Below, in pieces: positions 7,050-16,204 of a stretch of 64,000 nt of DNA. The position numbers and the translations under genes are program-made. The notes beneath the pieces are model-generated. The model saw only the letters and a program-made list of their open reading frames with translations, did not search any database and was not told the DNA's origin. How positions within the stretch are numbered: the stretch's first letter is position 1; each line of letters opens with the position of its first letter. The DNA is from an uncultured Acetatifactor sp. (GTDB lineage Bacteria > Bacillota > Clostridia > Lachnospirales > Lachnospiraceae): NCBI GenBank assembly GCA_910586215.1, contig CAJUGH010000008.1:1-64000 (forward strand), in the 5' to 3' direction.

Positions 7050-8784
7050 TTATTCTTCTGCTTTCTTCCTGCGCCAGGCTGCCAGCAGGAACCATCCGGC
7101 CGCCAGCACGACCAGGATCACCCCTGACATCACAGGAAGCAGGAGTCGCAGGCCTGTTCCCGTCTGTTCCGGGGCAGATGCCTGGGGTACTTCCTCCTCG
7201 CCCGCCTGCTCTCCATCTGCCGGCAGGCTGCTGTTCCCTCCCAGGGTTACGTCTTCCTCCTGGCCCGGTGTCTCCGGAACATCCCCTGTAGAATTGTCTG
7301 TCCCGTCTGTGTCCGGTATTGTCTGGTCTTCGTCGGGCGTACCTAATGTGGTGTCCCCTGTATTCCCCTGCTGTCTGGCCGTTCCAGAACCTGTGGATGG
7401 CCTTATCGTCACCACCTGTCCTGCCTGGGAACCTTCTGCCCCGGCTGATATATCAACTACCCCAGGGGTTCCGGCGCCTGCCCCATTTCCAGAACCACCA
7501 GTTCCATCGGATCCACCAGATGCACCAGGTGTACCGGAGGTACCAGGATCTACTGGTTGATCCGGTTCTGCTGGCTTATCCGGTTCTGCCGGTTTATCCG
7601 GTTCTGTCGGCCGCCCTGCTCCCACTTTCTCCACCATCAAGAAGCGGAACTGCACATCGTTTGTACTATCCGCATTCTTCGCAACCTCCAGGGTCAAGTA
7701 TCCCTCCCCATCAAGTGTCAGTTCCTGGTAGCACAGGTCGTTCTGTGATACAGTAATTTCCATACAGCCCCTCAAAAGCCAACTGCAGTGGGATAGTAGA
7801 CACAGTCCCTTCCGTCCTGCTGTCCAGATAGAGGAAGCTGGATGCGGTAATCGGCGTCTCATCGTAGGATCTGGCTGTCCAGGAGGTGTCGTACAGTCCC
7901 ACCGGCTCCTTCTCAAATTCCGTCACATAGGCCCGCAGGAACAGCTTCGCATTGCCAAAGTCTTCCTCCGACACACCATCAGGCGCACTTTCCAGTCTGC
8001 CCCAGGCCTTTAGCTGCTCCAGGTTGGATACGGACAACTGCATGGCGTTGTAATCCTGGGTGGTTCCCACACCGGAGGCACCAGGGTTGGATGTCACGGC
8101 CTTCCTGTCCGATTCCTCCACCGGCAGGATCACATTCTGGAGATACAGCACATTCCCACGGTCCTTCCAATTGTACAGGTCTGTGGACACATAACAGCGC
8201 ACCCCATCCACCGGCCGGGTATTGTTGGTCTTGTTCTCCCCATACCAGAGGTATACAGTCTTGCCCTGGGTGATCTGGCCGTCCGTTTCCTGGGCATCTT
8301 CCTCTGATCCCGGAACCTGTCCGGACTGCCCCTGGTTCTCCAGGGCCGGATCTCCCTGGCCCTGGCCCGGCTGATCCCGGGCCAGATTTCCCTGGCTCTG
8401 GCCTGGCTGATCCTGGTCAACATTTCCCTGGCTCTGGTCTGGCTGATCCTGGTCAAGACTTCCCTGGCCTGCATCTGTCTGGCCTCCCTGGGATATATCT
8501 GTCTGCTCCTGATCCAGGCCAGGGCCATTCTCTCCCTCCCCGGCAGATCCTCCGGTATCTTTACCCGGGGACGGCTGCCCTTCCCCGGATCCAGCAAAAC
8601 CATCCTTCTGGATCCTGGAGTTGTCCATGGTATCTGCCTGGCCCGCATCCGGATCTGCCTGGCTCACATCCATGGTTCCAGGTTCTGCGGCAGAAACCAC
8701 CTGGGGTGGCATCATACATCCCACCAGCATGGCGGCTGCCAGCACCAGACTGTAAAAACGCTGTCTCTTCCACCTCTTCCTCAT
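7050..8784 (-). pseudogene. Membrane-anchored surface protein with GH43-like scrap, frameshifted
   Basis: Two frames make one protein: 8784 to about 7771 and about 7770 to 7050. They join if one base is removed from the GGGG run at 7768-7771 (minus strand), giving FEG-C-MEITVSQ. Order: signal peptide (residues 1-33; VSA/AE cleavage, with a lipobox-like LVGC inside), an acidic Gln/Gly region with three 12-residue repeats of the type DQDQPGQSQGN (about 109-145), a short block like the start of a GH43 glycosidase (YLWYGENK at 178-185, GVRCYVSTDLYNWKDRG at 194-210), a beta-rich domain, a PTEPDKPAEPDKP spacer, and a C-terminal transmembrane helix with a basic tail; no LPXTG. The GH43 part is about 40 residues, far too short for catalysis. 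RBS GGAAGGAG precedes the ATG. A sequencing error or real frameshift cannot be told apart. Confidence 0.75.
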
Positions 8785-8945
8785 ATTTTTCTCCTTCCGT
8801 TGGCTTTCGCAGACATACTACCTGCTATGGTAATTGTGACCAGACAAATTGCCAAAAGCCATGTACATATCGTAGACTTTGTGCCATATTTCTCTGACTT
8901 GAGGGACCACTCCCCAAAGTACCCTGCATTATTTTTAGATATCAT
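8781..8945 (-). CDS. Possible small secreted or membrane peptide coupled to the surface protein
   Basis: 54 codons from an ATG at 8945 (no clear ribosome binding site). The C-terminal half (TWLLAICLVTITIAGSMSA) looks like a signal or membrane segment. Its TGA overlaps the ATG of the surface protein in an ATGA arrangement, which would couple translation. Coding status is doubtful; the frame may just be the leader DNA of the next gene. Confidence 0.25.
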   Translation of the reverse strand: MISKNNAGYFGEWSLKSEKYGTKSTICTWLLAICLVTITIAGSMSAKANGRRKI

Positions 8946-9057
8946 ATACTTTTTTAAGAAAATCGCATGCTTCTTTGTACATTCTGCACAAGAAACAAGT
9001 CTGTGGAGATTGCCTGGGAGCACTCCTTTGTTTCTAGTGGAAAAAAGCTGCCACCCG

Positions 9058-9083
9058 TGTTATACTTCCCTTATTAGGGAAGT
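9058..9083 (+). promoter_or_regulatory. Extended -10 promoter overlapping a perfect palindrome
   Basis: TGTTATACT (9058-9066) is an extended -10 element. It overlaps a perfect inverted repeat, ACTTCCC (9064-9070), six-base spacer, GGGAAGT (9077-9083), placed just before the AAAGGA ribosome binding site of the ABC gene at 9108. The position suits a repressor operator. The rest of 8785-9107 shows no other signal that I can support. Confidence 0.45.
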
Positions 9084-9107
9084 GAACAGTAACGAAAGGA
9101 TATCCTT

Positions 9108-11513
9108 ATGGCAGAAAACTACCCCAAGGACCTGTTAGTCCTCACCGATATCTCCAAATACTATACTTCCGGCCAGTCCGTGGTCATGGGCCTGCACAAG
9201 GTCAACCTGTCCTTCCGGGCAGGGGAATTCGTGGCTGTCACGGGAGAAAGCGGCAGCGGCAAGTCTACCCTGGCCAGGGTCATTGCCGGGATCCTGCCCT
9301 ATGAAAACGGGGAGATGGCTGTGGCTGGCAGACCCACCTCCCACTACGGCCACTCAGACTGGGAACAGTACCGCTGTGATACTGTGGGCTTCATCTCCCA
9401 GAGTTACGATATCCTGCCAGGATGCACCGTGCTGAAAAATGTAGCCAGCGCCCTGGTCCTCACCGGGATCCCCAGAAATAAGGCCACAGAACGGGCAGAA
9501 GATATTCTCCGGCAGGTGGATCTGTATGACCAGAGGCACAAGCGGGCAGCCAAGCTCTCCAGTGGCCAGAAACAGCGTCTGTCCATCGCCAGGGCACTGG
9601 CAAAGCCTGCCCCTGTGCTGGTGGCAGACGAGCCGACAGGCAACCTGGACGCAGAGAACAGCAAAAAGGTCATTGAACTGCTGTCCGCTGCTGCAAAGGG
9701 GCGGCTTGTGATCATGATCACCCATGATTTCTGTGAGGTGGAAGATGCTGCCTCCAGACATATCACCATCCGGGATGGCAGTGTGGCATCTGATGTGACC
9801 CTGTCCCCGGTGGATACGGATATCACCCTGTCAGAAGGGCCAGAACAGGATACCTCCGGCCGGCCTTGCAGACAGGTTACCCTGACCGCCGATCCGGTCA
9901 AATCTGACAGCAGCCTCGACAACACCAGTCACCCTTCCCCTTCTAAGGCCAGAGGGTTAAGTCTCTATACTGCTATCTTACAGGTGACTTCCCGTCCCGT
10001 ATGGAGTGGAATCACCCTGCTGTTTTTTGCCATGACAGCCTTTGCCATGTTCGTGTTTGCCGGGACTTTTGTGGTGAACCTGGACGATGCCCCCACCCGG
10101 TACTATGACAATTCTGCTTTTGTCAATGGCAGCAATACCCGCATCCTGGTCATGAAGACCAGCCAGGACCAGGAAAAGTCCCCCCTGCAGGAAGCAGACT
10201 GGAAGGCCCTCCTGGCCCTGGACTATGTGGACAGTGTGGAACGCTACGGCTATGGAACTGACATGAACTATTATTACAGACAGGACATTGACTATGAACT
10301 GCACTATACCCGTCCCAACGATGAGCAGGGAGGTGCGGATGCCATATTGAAGGAATCCGTGACTTTCCCCGGCAACAGCTTATTTGTACAGACCGTCCCC
10401 TGCTTACAGGATGACCGTTCCTTCCTGACTGCAGGGCGCCTTCCGGAGACCATGCACGAGGTGGTATCTGCCGGGGACGAGAGTCTGATCGGGAAGACCT
10501 TCGACGTGTACCTCAGGGATACGAAAAACTGGGCCATAGACGATTATATCCGCTTTCCCGTCACCGTCACCGGCGTGACAGGAAGAGGTGGACACCTGTA
10601 TTTCTCCGATGAACTTGGCCGGTCCCTGACCCATTATTATATGGAGGGCAAGAACTTCATTGTCCCTTATTATGCTTACAACTGGGACTATTACAGCCAG
10701 AGCAATATAGAATCCATAACTGGAAGATTTCTCTATGCTGTCACTTTGAACGAATCCATTACCAGGGATGTCCTGGACAGTCTCCCCCGGAACTCGGATT
10801 ACAATGCCTTTTCCGAGGCCTATGCCCAGATGCAATACCCCTTTACCAACTACCAGGATCCCGCAGAGCCTGTGGAACTGGGACTCCTGGGATGCACAAC
10901 GGACGCTACCTACCGGCATTTTTACGGGGTGGATCCAGAGGCCTTCCCCCTGGTCACGCGGGAGGGCTACGGCGACCTGGCGGCCCTCACCATCTCCGAT
11001 TATGCCTACATGGACAGGGTGCTGGAGGCTGTGCGCAATCTGGGGTATACCGCCCTCTCCCCCTACCAGGCAGGCACCACCAGGCAGGATGAGACACTGG
11101 CAGCTGAGCGGCTTCAGACCTTGAAAATCTGCCTGCTGTCCTTCTGTGCCGTCTTCCTGTTGCAGATCCTGGTACTCCGGGCCATGTTCGGCATGGAGAC
11201 AGCCCAGTTCGGTCTGCTGGCCAACCTGGGACTGGGATGCCGCACGGCCAGGCGGTCCATCACCTGGCAGATGCTGGGATTCACGGTCTGCGGCCAGTTC
11301 CTGGCAGCCCTCACCATCTGCCTGTGCGGCCTGGCGCAGCTGGGGCAGTTCCCCCATATTCTGAAGCACCTGTCTGTGCCCTACATGGTGCTCTTCTCCT
11401 TGATCCACCTGGTCACGGGCTTATCTGCCTCCTTCTGGGTGCAAGGCTTTGTGAGCAGACAGGTCTATCCTTATAGCCTGCAGGAAGAAGATTTGAAAGA
11501 ATCATTTTGCTGA
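9108..11513 (+). CDS. ABC transporter, ATPase fused to FtsX/MacB-type permease (first of pair)
   Basis: 801 residues. N-terminal ATPase: Walker A GESGSGKST (46-54), Q-loop SQSYD (98-102), signature SSGQKQ (151-156), Walker B VLVADE (170-175), switch His206. A charged linker (about 225-290) leads to one transmembrane helix near 300-325, a large extracytoplasmic part (about 325-685, rich in Tyr and Asp) and three C-terminal helices (about 690-790). This is the type VII (MacB/FtsX) mechanotransmitter layout rather than a pore-forming importer; known members export antimicrobial peptides, signal peptides or lipids, or act on envelope hydrolases. It begins behind AAAGGA and is followed 31 bases later by a second transporter of the same build, so a heterodimer is likely. 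Substrate unknown. Confidence 0.9.
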   Translation: MAENYPKDLLVLTDISKYYTSGQSVVMGLHKVNLSFRAGEFVAVTGESGSGKSTLARVIAGILPYENGEMAVAGRPTSHYGHSDWEQYRCDTVGFISQSYDILPGCTVLKNVASALVLTGIPRNKATERAEDILRQVDLYDQRHKRAAKLSSGQKQRLSIARALAKPAPVLVADEPTGNLDAENSKKVIELLSAAAKGRLVIMITHDFCEVEDAASRHITIRDGSVASDVTLSPVDTDITLSEGPEQDTSGRPCRQVTLTADPVKSDSSLDNTSHPSPSKARGLSLYTAILQVTSRPVWSGITLLFFAMTAFAMFVFAGTFVVNLDDAPTRYYDNSAFVNGSNTRILVMKTSQDQEKSPLQEADWKALLALDYVDSVERYGYGTDMNYYYRQDIDYELHYTRPNDEQGGADAILKESVTFPGNSLFVQTVPCLQDDRSFLTAGRLPETMHEVVSAGDESLIGKTFDVYLRDTKNWAIDDYIRFPVTVTGVTGRGGHLYFSDELGRSLTHYYMEGKNFIVPYYAYNWDYYSQSNIESITGRFLYAVTLNESITRDVLDSLPRNSDYNAFSEAYAQMQYPFTNYQDPAEPVELGLLGCTTDATYRHFYGVDPEAFPLVTREGYGDLAALTISDYAYMDRVLEAVRNLGYTALSPYQAGTTRQDETLAAERLQTLKICLLSFCAVFLLQILVLRAMFGMETAQFGLLANLGLGCRTARRSITWQMLGFTVCGQFLAALTICLCGLAQLGQFPHILKHLSVPYMVLFSLIHLVTGLSASFWVQGFVSRQVYPYSLQEEDLKESFC

Positions 11514-11544
11514 TATTTATCCTGGAGATGGAGGATTTCCCCTT

Positions 11545-14022
11545 ATGATAGAGATCACGCGCCTCAATAAAACCTATGACAAGAATACCGCCAATGCCAA
11601 CCATGTGTTGCGGGACATCTCCTTGACGCTTCCGGATACAGGCTTTGTGTGCATCGTGGGCGTGTCGGGCTGCGGCAAAACCAGCCTGCTGAATGCCGTG
11701 GGCGGGCTGGACACCTTTGACAGTGGCACCATCGACACCGGGCGTGTCACCGTGTCCAGGCCAGGCACACGCAGGTATGAGCGGGAGCGCAACAGCAGCT
11801 TCAGCTATATCTTCCAGAATTATTATCTGCTGCCGGACCACAGCGTGGCCTACAATGTCTATCTGGGCCTGCACTGTCTGGATCTGACCCACAGGGAGAA
11901 GCTTGTCCGGGTACGGGAGGCCCTGGAAGCCGTGAACATGGCCCAGTATACCCGCCGGATCGCCGGGGAACTCTCCGGAGGGCAGCAGCAACGGGTGGCC
12001 ATTGCCCGGGCACTGGCCAGAAGGCCCCGGGTCATATTTGCGGACGAGCCCACCGGGAACCTGGATGAGGAAAATACCGTCAATATCTGCACCCTGCTTC
12101 GGAAGATATCCCGGACAAGCCTGGTGGTCATGGTGACCCACGAACAGGCCATTGCCCGGTTCTTCGCAGACAGGATCCTTACCCTGGGGGAGGGGAAGGT
12201 GGTGGACGATGCAGACTCCTGGCCCAGGACTGACCTGGCCGCCAGCATGGGCAGCACCCTGTATACAGAAGACTATTCCCGGCAGGAACTGGCCGGAAAT
12301 GACCTTCGGATCCAGGTGCTCACCGAAAAGGGCAGCGCTCCGGCTGATCTGACCATTGCCGTCCTAAAGGACCGAATCCTCATCAAATCTGCAGACAGCC
12401 GCACCCTAAGCTGTTCCAGGCCGGAAGAAATCCCTGTCCTAAAGGAAGGAAAACATCCTGTGATGAAGCTGGAGACCCTGGATGCCGCCTTGGCAGAAGA
12501 GACCCTGGGCGCAGACCCAAAGCCGGATATGCCCCTGCGGGCCGGGGCGGGTTTTTCCTTCTCCATGATCCTCCAGGAAGCCAGACGGCTTCTTATGGCC
12601 AGGGGGAACCACCGCCTTAGCACATGGTTTTTCCTGGTGGCCATGTCCGTGCTTACCTTGTGGATGGTAGGGGATTACCTGACAGTCTCCTCCATAGATC
12701 CCAGGGACTTTGTGATCACGGAATCCCATATCCTGGAGCTGGCCGTAGAGCGCGGGGAGAACCTGGATCCCACCCTGTACACCAATGTGCTGACCCAGAC
12801 GGGGCCGCTCTTGGAGAACCTTAGGGCCTCAGAAACGGACTTCACCGCCATTCCCTATATCTCCGGCCATCCTAAAATATTCCTGGATTCCCTGTTCCTC
12901 CAACTGGGGGATACTTATGTCACTCCCCTGGGATTCAGTTATGTCCCATTGGAACTTTTTGATGATAGCGCCCTGCTGTATGGGCATATGCCGGAAAACT
13001 GTGAGGAAATCATTGTGGACCGCTGGATCCTGGACAATATCCTGAAGACGGACAGCATGCTCCCCAACCTTCTCTATAGCCCGGAACAGTTCCTGGGCCT
13101 TAGGCTGGTGTACACCCGGAAGACTTTTTCCCCGGTGATCACCGGCATCTGTGACACAGGGGAACCTGCCATCTATATGTCCAAAGAGGCCTTCGCCTCT
13201 CTGGGCAATATCGGCACGGAAGCCATCTCCCTGTCCCAGTTCCAGGCCATGCATCCGGGGAAATATGACAACCTGTCCCTGACAGACGACCAGTGCCTGG
13301 TGATCCTGGACAATGCAGGCAGTACCTATAAGACCAGAGTAGGCGATGCTTACAAGACCAATTCCGGTATGGCCTTTACCATCACCGATGTACTGGAGTC
13401 AGAAGAAACCTATGCGGAGATCGTGGTCTCTGACACAGGGCTTGACAGTCTGCTGGATGCCATGATCACCAGCAATGTGAACCTGTGCTTCTATACCCGG
13501 GACAAACAGACCTTGCATAAATGCATTGAAACCACCATCCAGGAACAGTTCGAGGGACTGGTACAATACCAGATCAAGGATACCTACGGCAGTTCCTGGG
13601 CTTCTTACCGGAATGCTTCCTCCCTGAAGGCCGATGCCCGGCGGGTTGTGACATTTGCCGTGATCTTCCTGTCCATGGCCATGCTGTACCTGCTCCAGCG
13701 CTCCTTCGTCCAGCAGCGCATCGGCATGATCGCGGTATACCGGCTGCTGGGGCTGCCCGGACGCAAGCTGATCGGTATCTTCGCCCTGGAAAGCTTCCTG
13801 CTGTCCATAGGGAGTATCCTGCCTGCCACCGTATGCACCTGGCTGTTGGTGGCCGTGCTGAACCTGCTGACGGACCTGCATTTCTCCATGGTCCTGCCCT
13901 GGCAGGCACTCCTGGGTACCTATCTGGCCGTCACAGGCTACTACCTGGCAGTCTGTCTGCTGCCGGTGCTGCGGCTGCTTCGGCTACCCCCTGCCAGACT
14001 GGCGGCGAAGTATGATATATAG
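11545..14022 (+). CDS. ABC transporter, ATPase fused to FtsX/MacB-type permease (second of pair)
   Basis: 825 residues with the same order as its upstream neighbour: Walker A GVSGCGKTS (39-47), signature LSGGQQQR (about 143-150), Walker B VIFADE (about 164-169), H-loop in VTHEQA. A transmembrane helix near 355-375 (STWFFLVAMSVLTLWMVGDY) is followed by a long extracytoplasmic domain and three C-terminal helices ending in a conserved FtsX-like segment (YRLLGLPGRKLIGIFALES, about 735-755). GGAGATGGAGG precedes the ATG. Sequence is recognisably paralogous but diverged from the first gene, which fits a heterodimer. The stop overlaps an upstream start option of the glycosyltransferase gene, so all three are probably one operon. 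Substrate unknown. Confidence 0.9.
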   Translation: MIEITRLNKTYDKNTANANHVLRDISLTLPDTGFVCIVGVSGCGKTSLLNAVGGLDTFDSGTIDTGRVTVSRPGTRRYERERNSSFSYIFQNYYLLPDHSVAYNVYLGLHCLDLTHREKLVRVREALEAVNMAQYTRRIAGELSGGQQQRVAIARALARRPRVIFADEPTGNLDEENTVNICTLLRKISRTSLVVMVTHEQAIARFFADRILTLGEGKVVDDADSWPRTDLAASMGSTLYTEDYSRQELAGNDLRIQVLTEKGSAPADLTIAVLKDRILIKSADSRTLSCSRPEEIPVLKEGKHPVMKLETLDAALAEETLGADPKPDMPLRAGAGFSFSMILQEARRLLMARGNHRLSTWFFLVAMSVLTLWMVGDYLTVSSIDPRDFVITESHILELAVERGENLDPTLYTNVLTQTGPLLENLRASETDFTAIPYISGHPKIFLDSLFLQLGDTYVTPLGFSYVPLELFDDSALLYGHMPENCEEIIVDRWILDNILKTDSMLPNLLYSPEQFLGLRLVYTRKTFSPVITGICDTGEPAIYMSKEAFASLGNIGTEAISLSQFQAMHPGKYDNLSLTDDQCLVILDNAGSTYKTRVGDAYKTNSGMAFTITDVLESEETYAEIVVSDTGLDSLLDAMITSNVNLCFYTRDKQTLHKCIETTIQEQFEGLVQYQIKDTYGSSWASYRNASSLKADARRVVTFAVIFLSMAMLYLLQRSFVQQRIGMIAVYRLLGLPGRKLIGIFALESFLLSIGSILPATVCTWLLVAVLNLLTDLHFSMVLPWQALLGTYLAVTGYYLAVCLLPVLRLLRLPPARLAAKYDI

Positions 14023-14089
14023 GTTCAAATACCTTTTGCTCCCAACACCCTGGGATGTATCAAAACAAAGAAGGACAACGGTATATGTT

Positions 14090-15847
14090 ATGAAGCCCAC
14101 CACGCACACCTTCCCACACAAATATGGCTATGGATTCTGCCTGTTTCTCCTCTTTTCCCTGGCCCTGTTCCTGCGCACCTGGCAGATCACCCAGGTGCCG
14201 GACATCACCCACATGGACGAGGCCGGGCTGGGCTATAATGCCTGGTGTCTTGCCCATTATGGGGTGGACAGGTACTTGAATGCCTGCCCCATCTATCCCC
14301 AGAATTACGGTTTTGGAGGGCAGAGTCCCCTGTACACCTACCTGGTCGTGCTGTTGGTACGGACGGTAGGAGGCGGCAGCCTGTCCCTTTTTCTGGTACG
14401 GCTTCCCGGTGTCCTGTCCAGCATGCTCACAGTCCTTGCCGGCACCTGGCTCCTATGGCTGGTCTTTGGGAATAAGAGACTCACCTTGCTCGGTGCCTTC
14501 CTGCTTTCCATCTGCCCTTATTTTGTCATGCATGGCCGGGTAGGTCTGGACTGCAATCTGATGCTGGGCTGCTCCACCCTGGCTCTGGCCCTGCTGTTCC
14601 AATACCTGCACACTGGAAAGCTTCGGGATCTGCTTCTGTACAGTATGGCCTTCGGCCTTGTGCTATACACCTATGCCCTCAGCTATCTTATGGTTCCTGT
14701 CTTCCTAGCCCTTGTAACCCTGTATATGCTGGCCGCCAGGAAGATCACCTTTCGCCGCGCCCTGCTTTCTGCCGCCTGTGTCTGTGTGACGGCACTGCCC
14801 ATCCTGCTGTTCGTGGGTGTCCTGCTCTTTGGGCTTCCTCCCTTTTCCTTCCTGGGCATGACCATTGCCCCGGTGGGGGCCTCCCGGGTTTCAGAGGTGG
14901 CTGGCAACAGTCTGGGCAGCTTCCTGTACAGTCTTCTGGAAGGCCTAAGGATGTCCCTGACATACGGCACCTATCCCCAGGATGCAGTTCCCGGTTACTG
15001 GACCCTGTATCCCCTGTCTGTGCCCTTGATTGCCATAGGATTCTGCCAGGCCCTCCGACAGTTGTGGCATGATCCCCGGTCCCGCTCCCGCCGCGGGATC
15101 CGTATGCCCAGGCAGCACAAAGCAGCTGTACCACCTCACAGAAATACAGCCACGCCCAGGTGTTGCCAGCCGCAATTGGCGCCGCATGGCCCTGGCCTTT
15201 CTGCCAGTCTAGCCAGCCTTGTGTTCCTATGCTACCTGGCAGCCTGCCTCCTTGCCATAGGCCTGGCCGGATCCCCCCAGGTATACCGGGTGAACTATAT
15301 TTTCCCTGCATACCTGTTTTTCCTGGTGCAGGGTATCAGAACGGCCTGCCACGGCATTTCGGCGCTCTGCCGTCTCTCCCCCGGCCGCCAGAGATGGCCT
15401 GTCATGGTTTTTAGTATCTGCTACCTGTTATATGGAATTTCATTTGGAAAATATTATTTTACAGAATATTCCATTGCAGGGATAAGTCCCTATCCCAACT
15501 CCCTGTACATGGTTCCGGCCAATGAGGCCATCACAGATGCCATGGGACGGGAAGATATCCAGGATATCTACATGGACTATATCGGGGTGTCGGAGTATTT
15601 TTCCTTCTATTTCCCCAGATCCCCTCTGGAAGTGCAGGAGACCACCCACGGGGAACCCCTGGGCGAATACCAGCTAAAGGAAGGCTATGGAAGATATCAT
15701 TTTGTGATAGACAACAGCACACCCCTGGTTCCGGGAAATGCCTATATTGTCCACAATGGCAACCAGGCCTTTGTGGCACGGATCGAGGCCTCCGGGCAGA
15801 TACAGGAATGTGTTGTGTACGAGAATTATTTTTTGTATATATTATGA
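14090..15847 (+). CDS. GT39/ArnT-like membrane glycosyltransferase
   Basis: About 585 residues with a short cytosolic N-terminus, a first transmembrane helix (CLFLLFSLALFLRTW) and then the HMDEAGLGYNAWCLA loop (about residues 42-56), whose Asp-Glu is typical of the catalytic loop of the PMT/ArnT group that uses polyprenyl-phosphate sugar. At least ten further hydrophobic segments follow, and a soluble C-terminal tail. ATG 14090 is preferred since the family N-terminus starts there, but its ribosome binding site (AAGGA, 14 bases away) is poor; ATG 14012, overlapping the ABC gene, is the alternative. Likely glycosylates a surface polymer or lipid; the acceptor is unknown. Co-transcribed with the ABC pair. 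Confidence 0.8.
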   Translation: MKPTTHTFPHKYGYGFCLFLLFSLALFLRTWQITQVPDITHMDEAGLGYNAWCLAHYGVDRYLNACPIYPQNYGFGGQSPLYTYLVVLLVRTVGGGSLSLFLVRLPGVLSSMLTVLAGTWLLWLVFGNKRLTLLGAFLLSICPYFVMHGRVGLDCNLMLGCSTLALALLFQYLHTGKLRDLLLYSMAFGLVLYTYALSYLMVPVFLALVTLYMLAARKITFRRALLSAACVCVTALPILLFVGVLLFGLPPFSFLGMTIAPVGASRVSEVAGNSLGSFLYSLLEGLRMSLTYGTYPQDAVPGYWTLYPLSVPLIAIGFCQALRQLWHDPRSRSRRGIRMPRQHKAAVPPHRNTATPRCCQPQLAPHGPGLSASLASLVFLCYLAACLLAIGLAGSPQVYRVNYIFPAYLFFLVQGIRTACHGISALCRLSPGRQRWPVMVFSICYLLYGISFGKYYFTEYSIAGISPYPNSLYMVPANEAITDAMGREDIQDIYMDYIGVSEYFSFYFPRSPLEVQETTHGEPLGEYQLKEGYGRYHFVIDNSTPLVPGNAYIVHNGNQAFVARIEASGQIQECVVYENYFLYIL

Positions 15848-15901
15848 TACCAGGGTCAAAAAGTCAATGAATCCGATTTTTGACCCCTATATCATATTAT
15901 A
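15838..15901. terminator. Long two-way hairpin terminator
   Basis: GGGTCAAAAA and TTTTTGACCC form a perfect 10-base-pair stem, extended outside by TATGATA/TATCATA pairing. It lies between the plus-strand glycosyltransferase gene and minus-strand remnants and can serve both directions. Confidence 0.75.
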
Positions 15902-15927
15902 GGAGGTTCCAGAAGGAAGAATAGAAT

Positions 15928-16204
15928 TTACATATAATCCTTAATCCTCAGCACTGTCTGCTTCCCCTGTTTTTCACTCACAAGTTCAAACAGATTCTCT
16001 TTCGTAACAAACAGATTCTTTAGAATTTCTGCCAATTATCAAATACTGATTCTTGTCATCAAGTGCAATGTACTTTCTTGTATCATCATCCAGAAGTATG
16101 TCTGCATTATTAATCACGATCAGCTTTTTTTCTGTATTTCTAATCATATTACCAATATTCTTCTGATAATCTAAATAGTTCAAACAGACTATATCAGGAT
16201 TCAA
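15928..16204 (-). pseudogene. Truncated and frameshifted ATPase-like fragment
   Basis: The frame from TTG 16204 gives a fragment with LIVINNADILLDDDTRKYIA and YLIIGRN, then goes out of phase near 16030 (ESVCYERESV); one base away the phase continues as FVTKENLFELVSEKQGKQTV and stops at 15928. Together these resemble the C-terminus of AAA/P-loop proteins of mobile elements common in Lachnospiraceae (recollection, not checked). The N-terminus is missing and its first codons overlap the stop of the glycosyltransferase gene. It is AT-rich relative to its neighbours, so a transferred relic is likely. Confidence 0.55.

Noticed and set aside
6853..7560. Plus-strand open frames with hydrophobic and Pro-rich stretches
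   Set aside because: The hydrophobic part is a T-rich stretch with TTATGTCTT-like repeats, the rest is antisense to the surface protein.
10404..11408. 334-codon open frame on the minus strand
   Set aside because: Antisense to the FtsX-type ABC gene; Gln/Pro-rich shadow.
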